Assembly: GCA_021827645.1 (NCBI GenBank)
Contig: JAKAVA010000060.1
Location: forward strand, 61,771 to 125,770
DNA from: Planctomycetota bacterium
GTDB lineage: Bacteria > Planctomycetota > Phycisphaerae > WQYP01
DNA: 64,000 nucleotides
Direction: 5' to 3'
The notes under the pieces were generated by a model. The model worked only from the letters and a program-made list of their open reading frames with translations, was not told the DNA's origin and did not search any database. Shown piece by piece: positions 7,431 to 16,368 of this stretch (positions within the stretch are counted from its first letter, which is position 1; the number at the start of each line of letters is the position of its first letter). Both the position numbers and the translations under genes were made by a program.

Positions 7431-8608
7431 AACTCTGGAACGGCTTTGACACCATCAAGCTCGGCTACTACGTCGAATGGGCAGACATGGGAAAACTCAC
7501 CGAAATAATCGAAAGAGCCATCGACAACGACCGCAGAAACGTGACGACTGAAATCGCAGGCGAACCCCAAGTCTACGACCCCGTACCACGCAGCAGGAAA
7601 TACCGCTGGGGGTTCGAGTCCGGCGGAATATCGATCCACCTAAGCAAACAGCAGGCACCCGATCCCTACGACCCCGCACCGAACGTATGGGTGGAATGGC
7701 ACCCAATGGCAATCGCACGCAAGGGTATCAACGCATGCCGCGAAGAGACGGAAAGAAGAATCAACCTATGGGGCGGCCACATCGGCATGCACAAGGTATC
7801 CGAGATCCACATGACCGCCGACTGCGCACTACCCTTACTCCGAGAGCACTGGTTCGACCAACAGACGCCCTTATACGCAACCCGCTCCCGATCAAGGCAG
7901 GAAATAACCGAAACCACCGAGATGGCATCCGGCAAAACATGGAAATACCTGCGCGTCGGAACGTCCCAACTCATGTGCAGGGTCTACAACAAAGCCCTAG
8001 AACTGAAAACGAACTACCATAAATCGTGGGAGCGCTTCCTATGGACGAACCCACAAACAAGCGTTGCCACCCGCGTTGAATTCCAGATCAGACGCGAGGC
8101 CATCAAAACGTTTGGTATCGACACGCTGGAAGACTTGCAACAAAAAGCGACCGCCCTATGGTCATATCTCACGCGCCAATGGATGAGAGCAGAGAACCCA
8201 ATCTGGCAAGAGATCCAAGAGGCATGGGAAACGCCCGAGCAGCGAATCATCCGCTGCAGACCCCGCAGACCCCGAATCGAACAACTCAGGAAGCAATGCT
8301 TCGGATGCGCAACCACGCTACACGCCATGCTGAAAGACGCGACGCCGCAGCAAATCGCGGAATGGATATTCAGCACCAAAACCGCGGCTGGAGACGACTG
8401 GGAAACCACCAAAGCCAAAAAAACCGCAACCCTAGCCGTACAAGGGTGGCAAACCCGGCCGCTTTCGCTGAAATTTCACGTCTCCGCCGTGATTAGCGGG
8501 GGGGATGATATATCACCCACCGCCTACCGGCGGAACGCCGCGGCGGGCCGCCCGGCAGCTAAAGCTACGCCGGTCGGCCCACCGCGACACGACCCCGGAG
8601 GCGCCTGA
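7427..8608 (+). CDS. Rep_trans-like rolling-circle replication initiator
   Basis: The product is 393 aa. The arrangement resembles the Rep_trans / replication-initiation-factor family of plasmids and filamentous phages: an N-terminal FDTIKLGYY strand, VSEIHMTADC in the middle, then LMCRVYNKALELK followed by SVATRVEFQIRREAIKTFGI. In that family the tyrosine near the Y-[DN]-K motif or in a nearby helix nicks the origin; here Tyr in RVYNKALE is a candidate. The C-terminal tail after residue 350 is low-complexity and basic (AAAGRPAAKATP). It overlaps the DUF1580 gene by 4 bp. The match rests on pattern recognition only. Confidence 0.72.
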   Translation: MKLWNGFDTIKLGYYVEWADMGKLTEIIERAIDNDRRNVTTEIAGEPQVYDPVPRSRKYRWGFESGGISIHLSKQQAPDPYDPAPNVWVEWHPMAIARKGINACREETERRINLWGGHIGMHKVSEIHMTADCALPLLREHWFDQQTPLYATRSRSRQEITETTEMASGKTWKYLRVGTSQLMCRVYNKALELKTNYHKSWERFLWTNPQTSVATRVEFQIRREAIKTFGIDTLEDLQQKATALWSYLTRQWMRAENPIWQEIQEAWETPEQRIIRCRPRRPRIEQLRKQCFGCATTLHAMLKDATPQQIAEWIFSTKTAAGDDWETTKAKKTATLAVQGWQTRPLSLKFHVSAVISGGDDISPTAYRRNAAAGRPAAKATPVGPPRHDPGGA

Positions 8609-8995
8609 CGCAAAATTCGCACGCTCCACACCCCGGAATATCCAACTTTGCAACTCACGACGGAGGCACTACGCGCGGTGTACGCCCGAACCCCGCACAA
8701 CGCACCGCCAGAGAGAGACCACGGGGGAGGCTACATCTCTCGCCTCCCCCGTACCCCCTCTTCTCTCTCTCTCTCTGAGCCCTCGCCAAGCCGACAGGAG
8801 ACCCAACCCGCCGAAGCTGCCACCAAGTAGCAACAGTCAACTCAGGAATAAATCATCCGTGGGGCGAGGCGGGCAGAATCACAGGCCCTGAAGCGCTGCC
8901 GATGGGCCGCAACCGCACAAACCCGGCGGTACGAAGTTTCCATACGTCCTCTGGCCGGGCCGGACTGGCCCGATGCCGCCTAAAGGCGGAGCTAA
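8609..8995. other. Gene-free region between rep and integrase, with a strong hairpin and CT tract
   Basis: 387 bp between the convergent rep and integrase genes. It contains the perfect hairpin at 8721-8752, an adjoining GA/CT-rich tract (GAGAGAGA at 8711-8718 and repeated TC at about 8763-8777), and no supported gene. This is a plausible place for a bidirectional terminator or a single-strand origin. Confidence 0.5.
8721..8752. terminator. Perfect 11-bp stem hairpin between convergent rep and integrase
   Basis: ACGGGGGAGGC pairs exactly with GCCTCCCCCGT around a 10-nt loop. Outer GA-rich and CT-rich tracts can extend the pairing with bulges. There is no U-run directly after it on the + strand, so a classical Rho-independent terminator is uncertain; a single-strand replication origin is an alternative. 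Confidence 0.45.
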
Positions 8996-10225
8996 CTACC
9001 CAACCGACTTTGCAATCTCTTCGACTTTGGAAGCATCCTGCTCGGCGTAAACTTCCGTAATCGCCAAACTCTTGTGGCCGAGCACGGCACGCGCGGCGTC
9101 GAGACCATATTGCTTGCGAATTCGCGTCGCTGCCGCGTGACGCAACTGATGCGGATGCCAATGCGCCACCCGCTCAGATTCTGGCAACTCATCCACCGCG
9201 ACACCTAACGCTACCGCCCTGGCGGCGTTGGCTTTTCGTATTCCGTAATCAATCGCCCCTTTGTAGCTATCGGGCGAGTAGCACACACCGGGCCGCTTCT
9301 TCGGGTGCCTCCGCACATGGCTTCCCGGCCGATTGCCGCAACTCAATGGCGTTTTCCGGCTTGCATGCACCACCGCCCGACGCTGCTGCTCCGCTTCGGC
9401 AGGGCTGAATAGATACGCATGAGATGCGGCCTTGAGCAGCGGCCGCAGCACATCCTGCGCCTGCGGGCCCAATGGAATAATGCGTGCATGCCCGAGCGCC
9501 GCCGTCTTATGCAACCGCGGCCTGTAAATCCAAAGGTCCCCGCTCATATCCAGATCCGCCGTGCTCATGCGGCAGACCTCGCCCGAACGCATACCGGTAA
9601 GCCACTGCAGACGAATCATCGCCGCCACATGGCTGTTAACGAACGGCAACGTCGCCTCAACAGTACTCCATGCAACCGGCTTTACCGGCTCGGTCTCCCT
9701 GGCCGCCGACTTACCGCGCCGGAGCCCCTCAACGGCCTTGAGCGCCTGATACACTGTCACCGGTACCAGTTCTCGCGATACCGCCCACTTGAACATCCGC
9801 ACGATACGCCGAGTCTGGCTGTTGCAGGTCACCCTCGCCAACCCGGCTTTAATATGCTCTTCCCGAACGGCCTGCAGCTTGAGAGGCCCGAACTCCGCCG
9901 CCGGCAGCCCGGCATAAAGCCGTTTAACGGGGCGGACGGCGCATATCCAAGCCGAAAGCTCTGTCGCACCCGATCGCCCGCCGGAATCCCGCACGGTCTG
10001 CTTCAAATGCTCGGCATATGCCACCATCAACTCAGCGATGCTTACGCCCACCGCGGGCAACGTCCGCCCACCAAGCTGCCACTCGGCAATTAGGCGGTCA
10101 TACTCCCGCCGACTCGATGCCGTGCCGTACGTGCCGAGGTAAAAATCCCGGCCGTTGATCGTTACCACAGCCCGGCCGGTGGACTTATGGCGCCTGTACG
10201 ATGGAATGTGATGAATGTAGGACAT
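8996..10225 (-). CDS. Tyrosine recombinase/integrase of the tRNA-Arg element
   Basis: The product is 409 aa. The N-terminal strand region (GRDFYLGTYGT) is an Arm-like fold; a core-binding helical domain spans about 60-170. The catalytic domain shows the first Arg in WLTGMRSGEVC, the HxxR box in HPHQLRHAAATRI, GHKSL, and the nucleophile Tyr in ITEVYAEQD. All four hallmark elements are present, so the enzyme should be active. The ATG at 10225 has AGGAG 9 nt upstream. It lies next to the intact tRNA-Arg gene, the usual position for an integrase that uses that tRNA as attB. The palindrome at 10247-10262 sits in its promoter region and could control it. Confidence 0.92.
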   Translation of the reverse strand: MSYIHHIPSYRRHKSTGRAVVTINGRDFYLGTYGTASSRREYDRLIAEWQLGGRTLPAVGVSIAELMVAYAEHLKQTVRDSGGRSGATELSAWICAVRPVKRLYAGLPAAEFGPLKLQAVREEHIKAGLARVTCNSQTRRIVRMFKWAVSRELVPVTVYQALKAVEGLRRGKSAARETEPVKPVAWSTVEATLPFVNSHVAAMIRLQWLTGMRSGEVCRMSTADLDMSGDLWIYRPRLHKTAALGHARIIPLGPQAQDVLRPLLKAASHAYLFSPAEAEQQRRAVVHASRKTPLSCGNRPGSHVRRHPKKRPGVCYSPDSYKGAIDYGIRKANAARAVALGVAVDELPESERVAHWHPHQLRHAAATRIRKQYGLDAARAVLGHKSLAITEVYAEQDASKVEEIAKSVG

Positions 10226-10246
10226 GACGCGGCTCTCCTAAACATA

Positions 10247-10262
10247 TCCGGTAGACTACCGG
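10247..10262. promoter_or_regulatory. Palindromic site TCCGGTAGACTACCGG upstream of the integrase
   Basis: A perfect inverted repeat apart from its central step, extended by flanking ATA/TAT. It is 21 bp upstream of the integrase start and 79 bp from the right att site, and closely matches 6598-6613 at the other end. It is probably a shared operator or an accessory recombination site. Confidence 0.55.
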
Positions 10263-10341
10263 ATATTAAGAGGGTTTTAGCCGCGCTCCGGAACACCCGG
10301 AGGTATGCACAAAACATGCATTCAGCTTGGGTTTTAGGCCC

Positions 10342-10386
10342 ATTGCGCTGGGCGGGGGTCGAACCCACAACCTTCGGCTTCGGAGG
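10342..10386 (-). repeat. att site (right), inside tRNA-Arg
   Basis: The 45-bp copy identical to 6410-6454; it overlaps the tRNA from the anticodon loop to two bases past its 3' end. Integration therefore preserves a complete tRNA on this side. Confidence 0.92.
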
Positions 10387-10417
10387 CCGACGCTCTATCC
10401 AATTGAGCTACCAGCGC
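10344..10417 (-). tRNA. tRNA-Arg (anticodon CCG)
   Basis: 74 nt on the minus strand. The acceptor stem GCGCTGG pairs with CCAGCGC plus discriminator A. The D arm reads AGCTCAATTGGATAGAGC, the anticodon stem TCGGC/GCCGA encloses CTCCGAA (anticodon CCG, reading CGG codons), and the T arm contains GGTTCGACC. No CCA is encoded. This tRNA is the integration site of the adjacent element. Confidence 0.96.
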
Positions 10418-10428
10418 GTCACGCCGAG

Positions 10429-11205
10429 TTATGGTACCAGAAGCGACGAGTCATCGCCACGAAGATTGCGGGCAAACTGCGTGATGATTTCCCGCTTTAC
10501 ATCTGCCATGGCCGGGCAGCGCTCACCGAGCAGGGCGTGCATGGAAGTTACGGGCCGGGAGAGACCGCAGGGGTTGATGAGATCAAAATAGGTCAGATCG
10601 GTGGTGATGTTGAGCGCCAATCCATGGAGCGAAATCCATCGCCGCAATTTGACACCCATCGCGCATAACTTTTTAAGATGCGGGGTGCGCCCCTCGCAGT
10701 GCTGCATCGGTGAACCGGATACCTCGGGCGGGCATTCAGATTGCGCGGATTCTCGCGGCTCGGCGGTATCCACCCACACCCCGGTCGCGCAGGCATCACG
10801 CACACCTTTAATACCAAAAGGCCGTACCGCATCGATCACCACCTGCTCCAACAGGCGCATATATTCCAATAATCCGAGGTTGTAACGCCGCAGCGGAATA
10901 ATCGGATAGACGACCAATTGCCCCGGTCCATGAAAAGTAATATCCCCGCCACGGTCGCTCTGCACCACTTCAACGCCCCGATTGCTGAGGGTTATCGCGT
11001 CGGCAAGAAGGTGATCCGCGGAACCGGGACGCCGCCCAAACGTCACCACCGGCGGATGCTCAACGAGAATGATCAAACCTCGGGGAAACTCACCGTCGAG
11101 AACCCTTTGATGGAATGCGAGTTGCCGCTCCCACGCCTCGCGGTACGCGCAGTGACCGAGATCAACCGTCGGCAGGGTATCGGTGCTGATAAACGAATCG
11201 GTCAT
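10429..11205 (-). CDS. lipB: Octanoyl-[acyl carrier protein]:protein octanoyltransferase
   Basis: The product is 258 aa. LipB transfers octanoate from ACP to lipoyl domains, the first step of lipoate synthesis. Signatures: RGGDITFHGPGQLVVYPI, the catalytic Lys in AMGVKLRRWISLHG, and the catalytic Cys in INPCGL. It is longer than the usual 210-230 aa because of an extra stretch of about 25 residues (DTAEPRESAQSECPPEVSGS) before the LHG strand. It starts 15 bp after lon, so the two are probably co-transcribed. No lipA is in the window. Confidence 0.95.
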   Translation of the reverse strand: MTDSFISTDTLPTVDLGHCAYREAWERQLAFHQRVLDGEFPRGLIILVEHPPVVTFGRRPGSADHLLADAITLSNRGVEVVQSDRGGDITFHGPGQLVVYPIIPLRRYNLGLLEYMRLLEQVVIDAVRPFGIKGVRDACATGVWVDTAEPRESAQSECPPEVSGSPMQHCEGRTPHLKKLCAMGVKLRRWISLHGLALNITTDLTYFDLINPCGLSRPVTSMHALLGERCPAMADVKREIITQFARNLRGDDSSLLVP

Positions 11206-11220
11206 GTCATCCCACGCCTC

Positions 11221-13875
11221 TCACGCATTGCCGGGCGGACTCATCGGCGGATTGGGGCGATTTTTGCGGATAGGCGGCGCCGCACTGGGCCCGGTCGTGG
11301 TATTGGTCGTCCGAGCGGTCGATTTCACTTCCGGCTTGATCGTCGGGGCAAGTGACGGAATGGCGATTCGGATCAATTCATCGACGTTATTGACGTATTC
11401 AACCGCCATCCCCTTGAGCGGCGGTTTGATCTCCGCCACATCCTTTTCATTGCGTTTGGGGAGCAACGCCAATTTAATACCCGCCCGATGCGCTGCGATG
11501 AGTTTTTCCTTCACGCCGCCGATGGGCAGGACCAATCCGCGCAGGGTGATCTCGCCCGTCATCGCGACATCGGGGCGGACGGCCTGCCCGGTGAAAAGGC
11601 TTACCAGCGCGGTGTACATGGAGACACCGGCCGACGGACCGTCCTTAGGCACCGCCCCCGCGGGGACGTGAATATGAATATCTGATTTGCTGAAACTTGT
11701 CGGATCGAGATTAAATCGGTCGCTTCGGCTTTTGAGCAGCGATAAGGCCGCCTGTGCGGATTCACCCATGACGCGCCCGATCTGACCGGTGATGGTCATG
11801 CGTCCCTTGCCGTGCATGCGACTGGCTTCAACAAACAGGATGTCGCCCCCCACGGGCGTGTAGGCCAGACCGGTTGCCACGCCGGGTGTCGACGCGCGCA
11901 GAGCCAATTCGCTTTCAAACTGCACAGGGCCCAAATAGCCGTGGAGATCTTCCGGTTGCACGACAAATGCCGGTGCGTCCGGAGGGATATTCATTTTATC
12001 CTGCGGGGCGGCGCCTGCGGGGTTCTCTCCCGCCGATTTCGCCGTCGGCTTATCATCCGCAGCGGCTGGGGCAGCCTCCACGATCAGAGGCGGCAGCATT
12101 TCGGCGATTTTTGCCGCCACACCGCGCATGACCGCGGCGATATTACGATTCAAATTGCGAACCCCCGATTCCCGCGTATACCCTTCCACCAATGCCTTGA
12201 GAGCTGCGGTTGAAATCCGGCAATGCTGCGCGGAGAGCCCATGTTCCACGAGTTGCTGCGGGATGAGATAACGCTCGGCAATCTGCAATTTATCGCTGAG
12301 TGTGTAGCCGGGTATCTCAATGATTTCCAGCCGGTCTCGAAGGGCGTGGGGGATAGGATCAACCGAATTGGCCGTGCAGATAAATATCACATGGCTTAAA
12401 TCAAATGGGAGGCTGAGATAATGATCCTGAAACGTATGATTCTGTTCGGGGTCGAGTACTTCGAGCAGCGCCGATGCGGGATCGCCGCGAAAATCGCTGC
12501 TGAGTTTGTCGATCTCATCGAGCATCATCACCGGATTGCGGCTGCCGCACTTTCGGAGACCTTCGATGATTCGCCCGGGAAAAGCACCGATGTACGTGCG
12601 GCGGTGACCGCGGATATCCGCCTCATCTCGAACGCCACCGAGGCTCAGGCGATAAAATTTTCGGCCCAGCGATCGTGCAATGGATTTGCCGAGACTGGTT
12701 TTACCAACACCCGGCGGCCCGACAAAACACAAAATGGAGCCACGGCCGGTCGGATTGAGACGTCGCACCGCAAGGAACTCGACGATACGGCGTTTGATTT
12801 TTTCAAGATCGTAATGGTCTTCATCCAATATTTTCCGCGCACGCCGGAGATCAAAATGATCCGGTGTTTCAACCGACCAGGGAAGGGACGCGATGGTGTC
12901 CAGATAGCCGCGGAGAAGCGAATACTCCGGTGACGCCTGGGGAATCGAAGAGAGGCGGGACAATTCATTATCCACTTCCTCTTTGACCCCGGGCGGGAGT
13001 TTGGCGGCGGCGATGCGTTCCTTCAGACGCGCGGCATCGCGGGTTTCGGGGTCGTCGTCGCCGATTTCTTTTTGAATGGATTCGATCTGTTCGCGCAGAA
13101 AATATTTTTTCTGCTGGTCATCGATGCGTGATCGTGCATCACCCCGGATTTTATTGATGAGTTCCATCATTTCAATCCGCCGGGCCACCTGCCGCCCCAC
13201 CTCATTGAGTCGCTGGTACACATCCGTCTGCGCCATGAGTTTCTGTTTGGCTTCGAGGGGCTGATCCATTCGCTCGGCAAGAAAATCAGCCAGTGCTGCG
13301 GCGCCCTTGATCTCATTGAGCATGGCTGAGGCTTCCGCCGGAATATCGGGTGATATCTCGATGAGGCGCAGGGCGGCGGTCTTGACGGCCTCGAAGAGGA
13401 TTTCAAGTTCAGCCTCCGATGCACCGGGCACGTCCGGCGCAAGGCGCACGGGCGCCTGCAGGATCGGATCGGTCATTAAGTCGCCGTTAATCACCACCCT
13501 TTCAATTCCGGTAAACATGGCACTGGCATTCTGATCACCCTCGGGAAATGCCTTGAGGATCAGGCCCAGCATACCGACATCGTGCAGGTCCCCTTTCCCG
13601 GGTGACGTGATGGACGGGTTTTTCTGGAGAATGACGGCGACGAGATGTTCGCCGTTATCGGCGTGCTCCAGTACCCGCCGGGCCGCGTCCGAGCGGATCT
13701 GAATCCGGACGGTGGAATCCCGAAATGGGACGACATCCGGCGTTGCCAGAATGGGAAGCGTTTCCGGCAGATTACAGAATTCACCTTTTACCGGATTATA
13801 GAAAATCGGCTCATTTAATGTCCGCGAAGCTGCTTCGGCTTCGACATTCTGAGGGTTTGATTCATCGTGCGTCAT
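11221..13875 (-). CDS. lon: ATP-dependent protease La (Lon)
   Basis: The product is 884 aa. Domain order: N-terminal substrate-binding domain (PETLPILATPDVVPFRDS), coiled-coil middle, AAA+ module with GPPGVGKTSLGKSIA and MMLDEIDKL, sensor regions, then the serine protease domain with DGPSAGVSM (catalytic Ser) and KEKLIAAHRAGI (catalytic Lys). It is longer than E. coli Lon (784 aa). The extra length includes an Ala/Pro/Lys-rich linker of about 40 residues between the AAA+ and protease domains and a Pro-rich C-terminal tail (IRKNRPNPPMSPPG). It degrades damaged and regulatory proteins in the cytoplasm. It is upstream of lipB in an apparent operon. Confidence 0.97.
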   Translation of the reverse strand: MTHDESNPQNVEAEAASRTLNEPIFYNPVKGEFCNLPETLPILATPDVVPFRDSTVRIQIRSDAARRVLEHADNGEHLVAVILQKNPSITSPGKGDLHDVGMLGLILKAFPEGDQNASAMFTGIERVVINGDLMTDPILQAPVRLAPDVPGASEAELEILFEAVKTAALRLIEISPDIPAEASAMLNEIKGAAALADFLAERMDQPLEAKQKLMAQTDVYQRLNEVGRQVARRIEMMELINKIRGDARSRIDDQQKKYFLREQIESIQKEIGDDDPETRDAARLKERIAAAKLPPGVKEEVDNELSRLSSIPQASPEYSLLRGYLDTIASLPWSVETPDHFDLRRARKILDEDHYDLEKIKRRIVEFLAVRRLNPTGRGSILCFVGPPGVGKTSLGKSIARSLGRKFYRLSLGGVRDEADIRGHRRTYIGAFPGRIIEGLRKCGSRNPVMMLDEIDKLSSDFRGDPASALLEVLDPEQNHTFQDHYLSLPFDLSHVIFICTANSVDPIPHALRDRLEIIEIPGYTLSDKLQIAERYLIPQQLVEHGLSAQHCRISTAALKALVEGYTRESGVRNLNRNIAAVMRGVAAKIAEMLPPLIVEAAPAAADDKPTAKSAGENPAGAAPQDKMNIPPDAPAFVVQPEDLHGYLGPVQFESELALRASTPGVATGLAYTPVGGDILFVEASRMHGKGRMTITGQIGRVMGESAQAALSLLKSRSDRFNLDPTSFSKSDIHIHVPAGAVPKDGPSAGVSMYTALVSLFTGQAVRPDVAMTGEITLRGLVLPIGGVKEKLIAAHRAGIKLALLPKRNEKDVAEIKPPLKGMAVEYVNNVDELIRIAIPSLAPTIKPEVKSTARTTNTTTGPSAAPPIRKNRPNPPMSPPGNA

Positions 13876-13998
13876 ATTAAAACTACATCACCTTTCCCAG
13901 CGCACCCAACGGACTGCATCGAGCATCGCTGCCGCCAACCCCATTCTATCCCTGCATCTTAAGGAAGCCGAACGCAACGGCTGGAACGAAGCGATGAA

Positions 13999-14361
13999 TT
14001 AAACTTCATCGCCAGGTCGATTCGCATCCATCACACGGACGGCATCAGGATGGCCATGCGCCAGTTCATCTAGATATTGATACGTATAGAGGCCTGTCGC
14101 ATGATGATCCGACCAGATCATCCGCAGGGCATAGTGTCCGACGAGTTCGGCGCCGGCGGCAGTGATCGGACCGTCGTAAGTGGTCCGCACCACCGGCAGA
14201 ATCTGCCTTCCGAGAAGATCCCTTTCACCACAACACCCGGCACAGGGGCACATCCGGCGGAGAAAACGCAAAGGGTAGACGACGGTTTTCCCGTCGGCCC
14301 AATCAATTTCCAAGGCCTCACTTTTTTTCAGCCGTATGGCCAGCGGTTCCAAGTCAGGCAT
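13999..14361 (-). CDS. DUF971 (GBBH-like N-terminal) domain protein
   Basis: The product is 120 aa from the ATG at 14361; a TTG at 14427 would add 22 residues that do not look like the family. The pattern LEIDWADGKTVVYPLRFLR followed by CPCAGC matches DUF971. The WxDG...Y...LR...CxC region is probably a small metal-binding fold, as in the N-terminus of gamma-butyrobetaine hydroxylase; free-standing forms often sit near Fe-S or cofactor genes. It lies 81 bp after dnaK on the same strand. Specific function unknown. Confidence 0.8.
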   Translation of the reverse strand: MPDLEPLAIRLKKSEALEIDWADGKTVVYPLRFLRRMCPCAGCCGERDLLGRQILPVVRTTYDGPITAAGAELVGHYALRMIWSDHHATGLYTYQYLDELAHGHPDAVRVMDANRPGDEV

Positions 14362-14442
14362 ATACGCTCGCGAAAAAAGAGAGCCGCCATGGAACTCGGT
14401 GTGTCCAGTGGCGGCCCCGAAAGCCAATCCGCTAACTGCCGA

Positions 14443-16368
14443 TTACTTCACTTCATACTCGGCGTCGATGACATCATCGGGCTTTTTTCCGGATTCATCA
14501 CCGGTTGATGATGCCTGACCTCCCGCCGGGCCAGCCTCCGGGCCCCCCGCCGTACCATCCGAGCTGCCGCCGGTCGCTTTGTAAATCGATTCACCGAGCT
14601 TCAAGCGGGCTTTGTTGAGATTCGCGAGCGCCTTTTCAAGGGCCGACTTATCTTCGCCCTTGAGGACTTCGCGGGTCTGATTCAGGGAGCTTTCCAAGTC
14701 GGCGCGTTCCTGCGGTCCGACCTTATCGCCATGCTCCTGAAGCTCTTTTTCGACCTGCAGCGTAACGGACTCGGCCTGATTTTTCAGATCGATGAGTTCA
14801 CGGCGAGCCTTATCCTCTTCGGCGTGGGCCTCGGCTTCCTTTTTCATCCGCTCGATTTCATCCTTCGAGAGACCGCTGTGGCCAGTGATCTTGACGGTGC
14901 TCTCCTTGTTGGTGGCCTTGTCTTTGGCCTTGACATTGAGGATGCCGTTGACGTCAATGTCGAATGTGACCTCAATCTGCGGCATGCCACGCGGCGCGGG
15001 CGCGATGCCGGTAAGTTGGAATTTACCCAGAGTGCGATTGTCTTTGGCAAGCGGACGCTCACCTTGAAGCACATGCACCTCCACACTGGTCTGGTTATCC
15101 GCTGCGGTACTGAAGACTTCGGTCTTGCTGGTGGGAATGGTGGTATTGCGCTGAATCAACGGTGTCATGACGCCACCGAGTGTTTCAAGGCCCAGGGTGA
15201 GCGGCGTCACATCGAGCACGAGGATATCTTTCACCTCGCCGGTGGTGATGCCTCCCTGGACGGCAGCTCCCAGCGCTACGGCTTCATCGGGATTGACAGA
15301 CTTATTGCCTTCCTTGCCAAAGAGCTCTTTCACGAGCTGCTGAACACGCGGAATTCGCGTCGATCCACCGACCAACAACACTTCATCAATCTGCGAAGCC
15401 GAAAGCTTGGCATCCTGCAGCGCCTTAATGACGGGCTGTCGGCACTTCTCGATGAGGTGGCTGGTAAGGGCTTCAAATTTGCTGCGGGTGAGGCTGGTCT
15501 GCAGGTGTTTGGGCCCGCTGGCATCTGCCGTAATAAACGGAAGATTGATACTCGTTTCCATATTGCTTGAGAGTTCAATCTTCGCTTTTTCGGCAGCTTC
15601 CTTCAGCCGTTGAAGAGCCATCGGGTCTTTCCGAAGGTCAACACCCGTCTGCTTGCGGAATTCCTCCGCGAGATGATCGACGAGCACCTGATCAAAATCA
15701 TCGCCGCCCAAGTGGGTATCGCCGTTGATAGAAAGCACTTCAAAGACGCCTTCGGCAACATCCAGGACCGATACATCGAAGGTGCCGCCGCCAAGATCAA
15801 ATACGGCGATCTTGCCACCTTTTTTCTTGTCCATTCCGTAAGCCAATGCGGCCGCTGTCGGCTCGGGGAGCACACGTTTCACGCTCAAGCCGGCAATTTC
15901 ACCGGCTTCTTTGGTGGCCAGACGCTGAGAGTCATTGAAATAGGCCGGAACGGTAATAATGGCGTCGGTCACCTTTTCGCCGAGATAATCTTCAGCGGTT
16001 TTTTTCAGATCCTGAAGAATCATGGCGGAAATTTCGGGCGGGGTATACGCCTTGCCACGCACTTCCACTTTTACGAGTTCCTCCGGCCCCCCGATAATCT
16101 TGTACGGGACCAATTTTTCTTCGCCACCGACTTCGCTGTGGCGCCGTCCCATGAATCGCTTAATTGAGAAAATGGTGTTGGTTGGATTGGTGACCTGCTG
16201 ATGCTTGGCAGGCAAACCGACCAAGCGCTCACCTTTGTCCGTGAAGCCGACGACGGATGGCGTCAGTCGCGACCCCTGAGCATTAATCAAAACTTTAGGC
16301 TGCGCTCCCTCCATAATGGCCACGACTGAGTTGGTTGTTCCCAAATCAATTCCAATTACCTTCGGCAT
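14443..16368 (-). CDS. dnaK: Molecular chaperone DnaK (Hsp70)
   Basis: The product is 641 aa, the standard length. N-terminal [17 protein letters not shown], phosphate-binding [14 protein letters not shown], and [13 protein letters not shown] define the ATPase domain. The substrate-binding domain and helical lid follow, ending in the Gly/Ala-rich tail and DAEYEVK. An SD (AAAGGAAG) precedes the ATG. No grpE or dnaJ is adjacent and I see no CIRCE-type inverted repeat upstream, so its heat-shock control is not evident from sequence. Confidence 0.98.
   Translation of the reverse strand: MPKVIGIDLGTTNSVVAIMEGAQPKVLINAQGSRLTPSVVGFTDKGERLVGLPAKHQQVTNPTNTIFSIKRFMGRRHSEVGGEEKLVPYKIIGGPEELVKVEVRGKAYTPPEISAMILQDLKKTAEDYLGEKVTDAIITVPAYFNDSQRLATKEAGEIAGLSVKRVLPEPTAAALAYGMDKKKGGKIAVFDLGGGTFDVSVLDVAEGVFEVLSINGDTHLGGDDFDQVLVDHLAEEFRKQTGVDLRKDPMALQRLKEAAEKAKIELSSNMETSINLPFITADASGPKHLQTSLTRSKFEALTSHLIEKCRQPVIKALQDAKLSASQIDEVLLVGGSTRIPRVQQLVKELFGKEGNKSVNPDEAVALGAAVQGGITTGEVKDILVLDVTPLTLGLETLGGVMTPLIQRNTTIPTSKTEVFSTAADNQTSVEVHVLQGERPLAKDNRTLGKFQLTGIAPAPRGMPQIEVTFDIDVNGILNVKAKDKATNKESTVKITGHSGLSKDEIERMKKEAEAHAEEDKARRELIDLKNQAESVTLQVEKELQEHGDKVGPQERADLESSLNQTREVLKGEDKSALEKALANLNKARLKLGESIYKATGGSSDGTAGGPEAGPAGGQASSTGDESGKKPDDVIDAEYEVK

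Larger units (their letters stand above)
6410..10386. mobile_element. 3.9-kb integrated element in tRNA-Arg(CCG), with DUF1580, Rep and integrase genes
   Basis: Exact 45-bp direct repeats at 6410-6454 and 10342-10386 bound the element. The right copy is the 3' half of an intact tRNA-Arg gene; the left copy is the detached 3' half. Unit length is 3,932 bp. It carries three genes: a DUF1580 DNA-binding protein, a Rep_trans-like replication initiator (overlapping by 4 bp), and a tyrosine integrase on the opposite strand next to the intact tRNA. There are no capsid, secretion or mobilisation genes. This looks like a minimal integrative plasmid or satellite that excises and replicates by rolling circle. 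The bounds are directly visible; the replication mode is inferred. Confidence 0.88.

Noticed and set aside
12421..12933. Plus-strand open frame within lon
   Set aside because: Antisense to the AAA+ module of Lon; no independent support.
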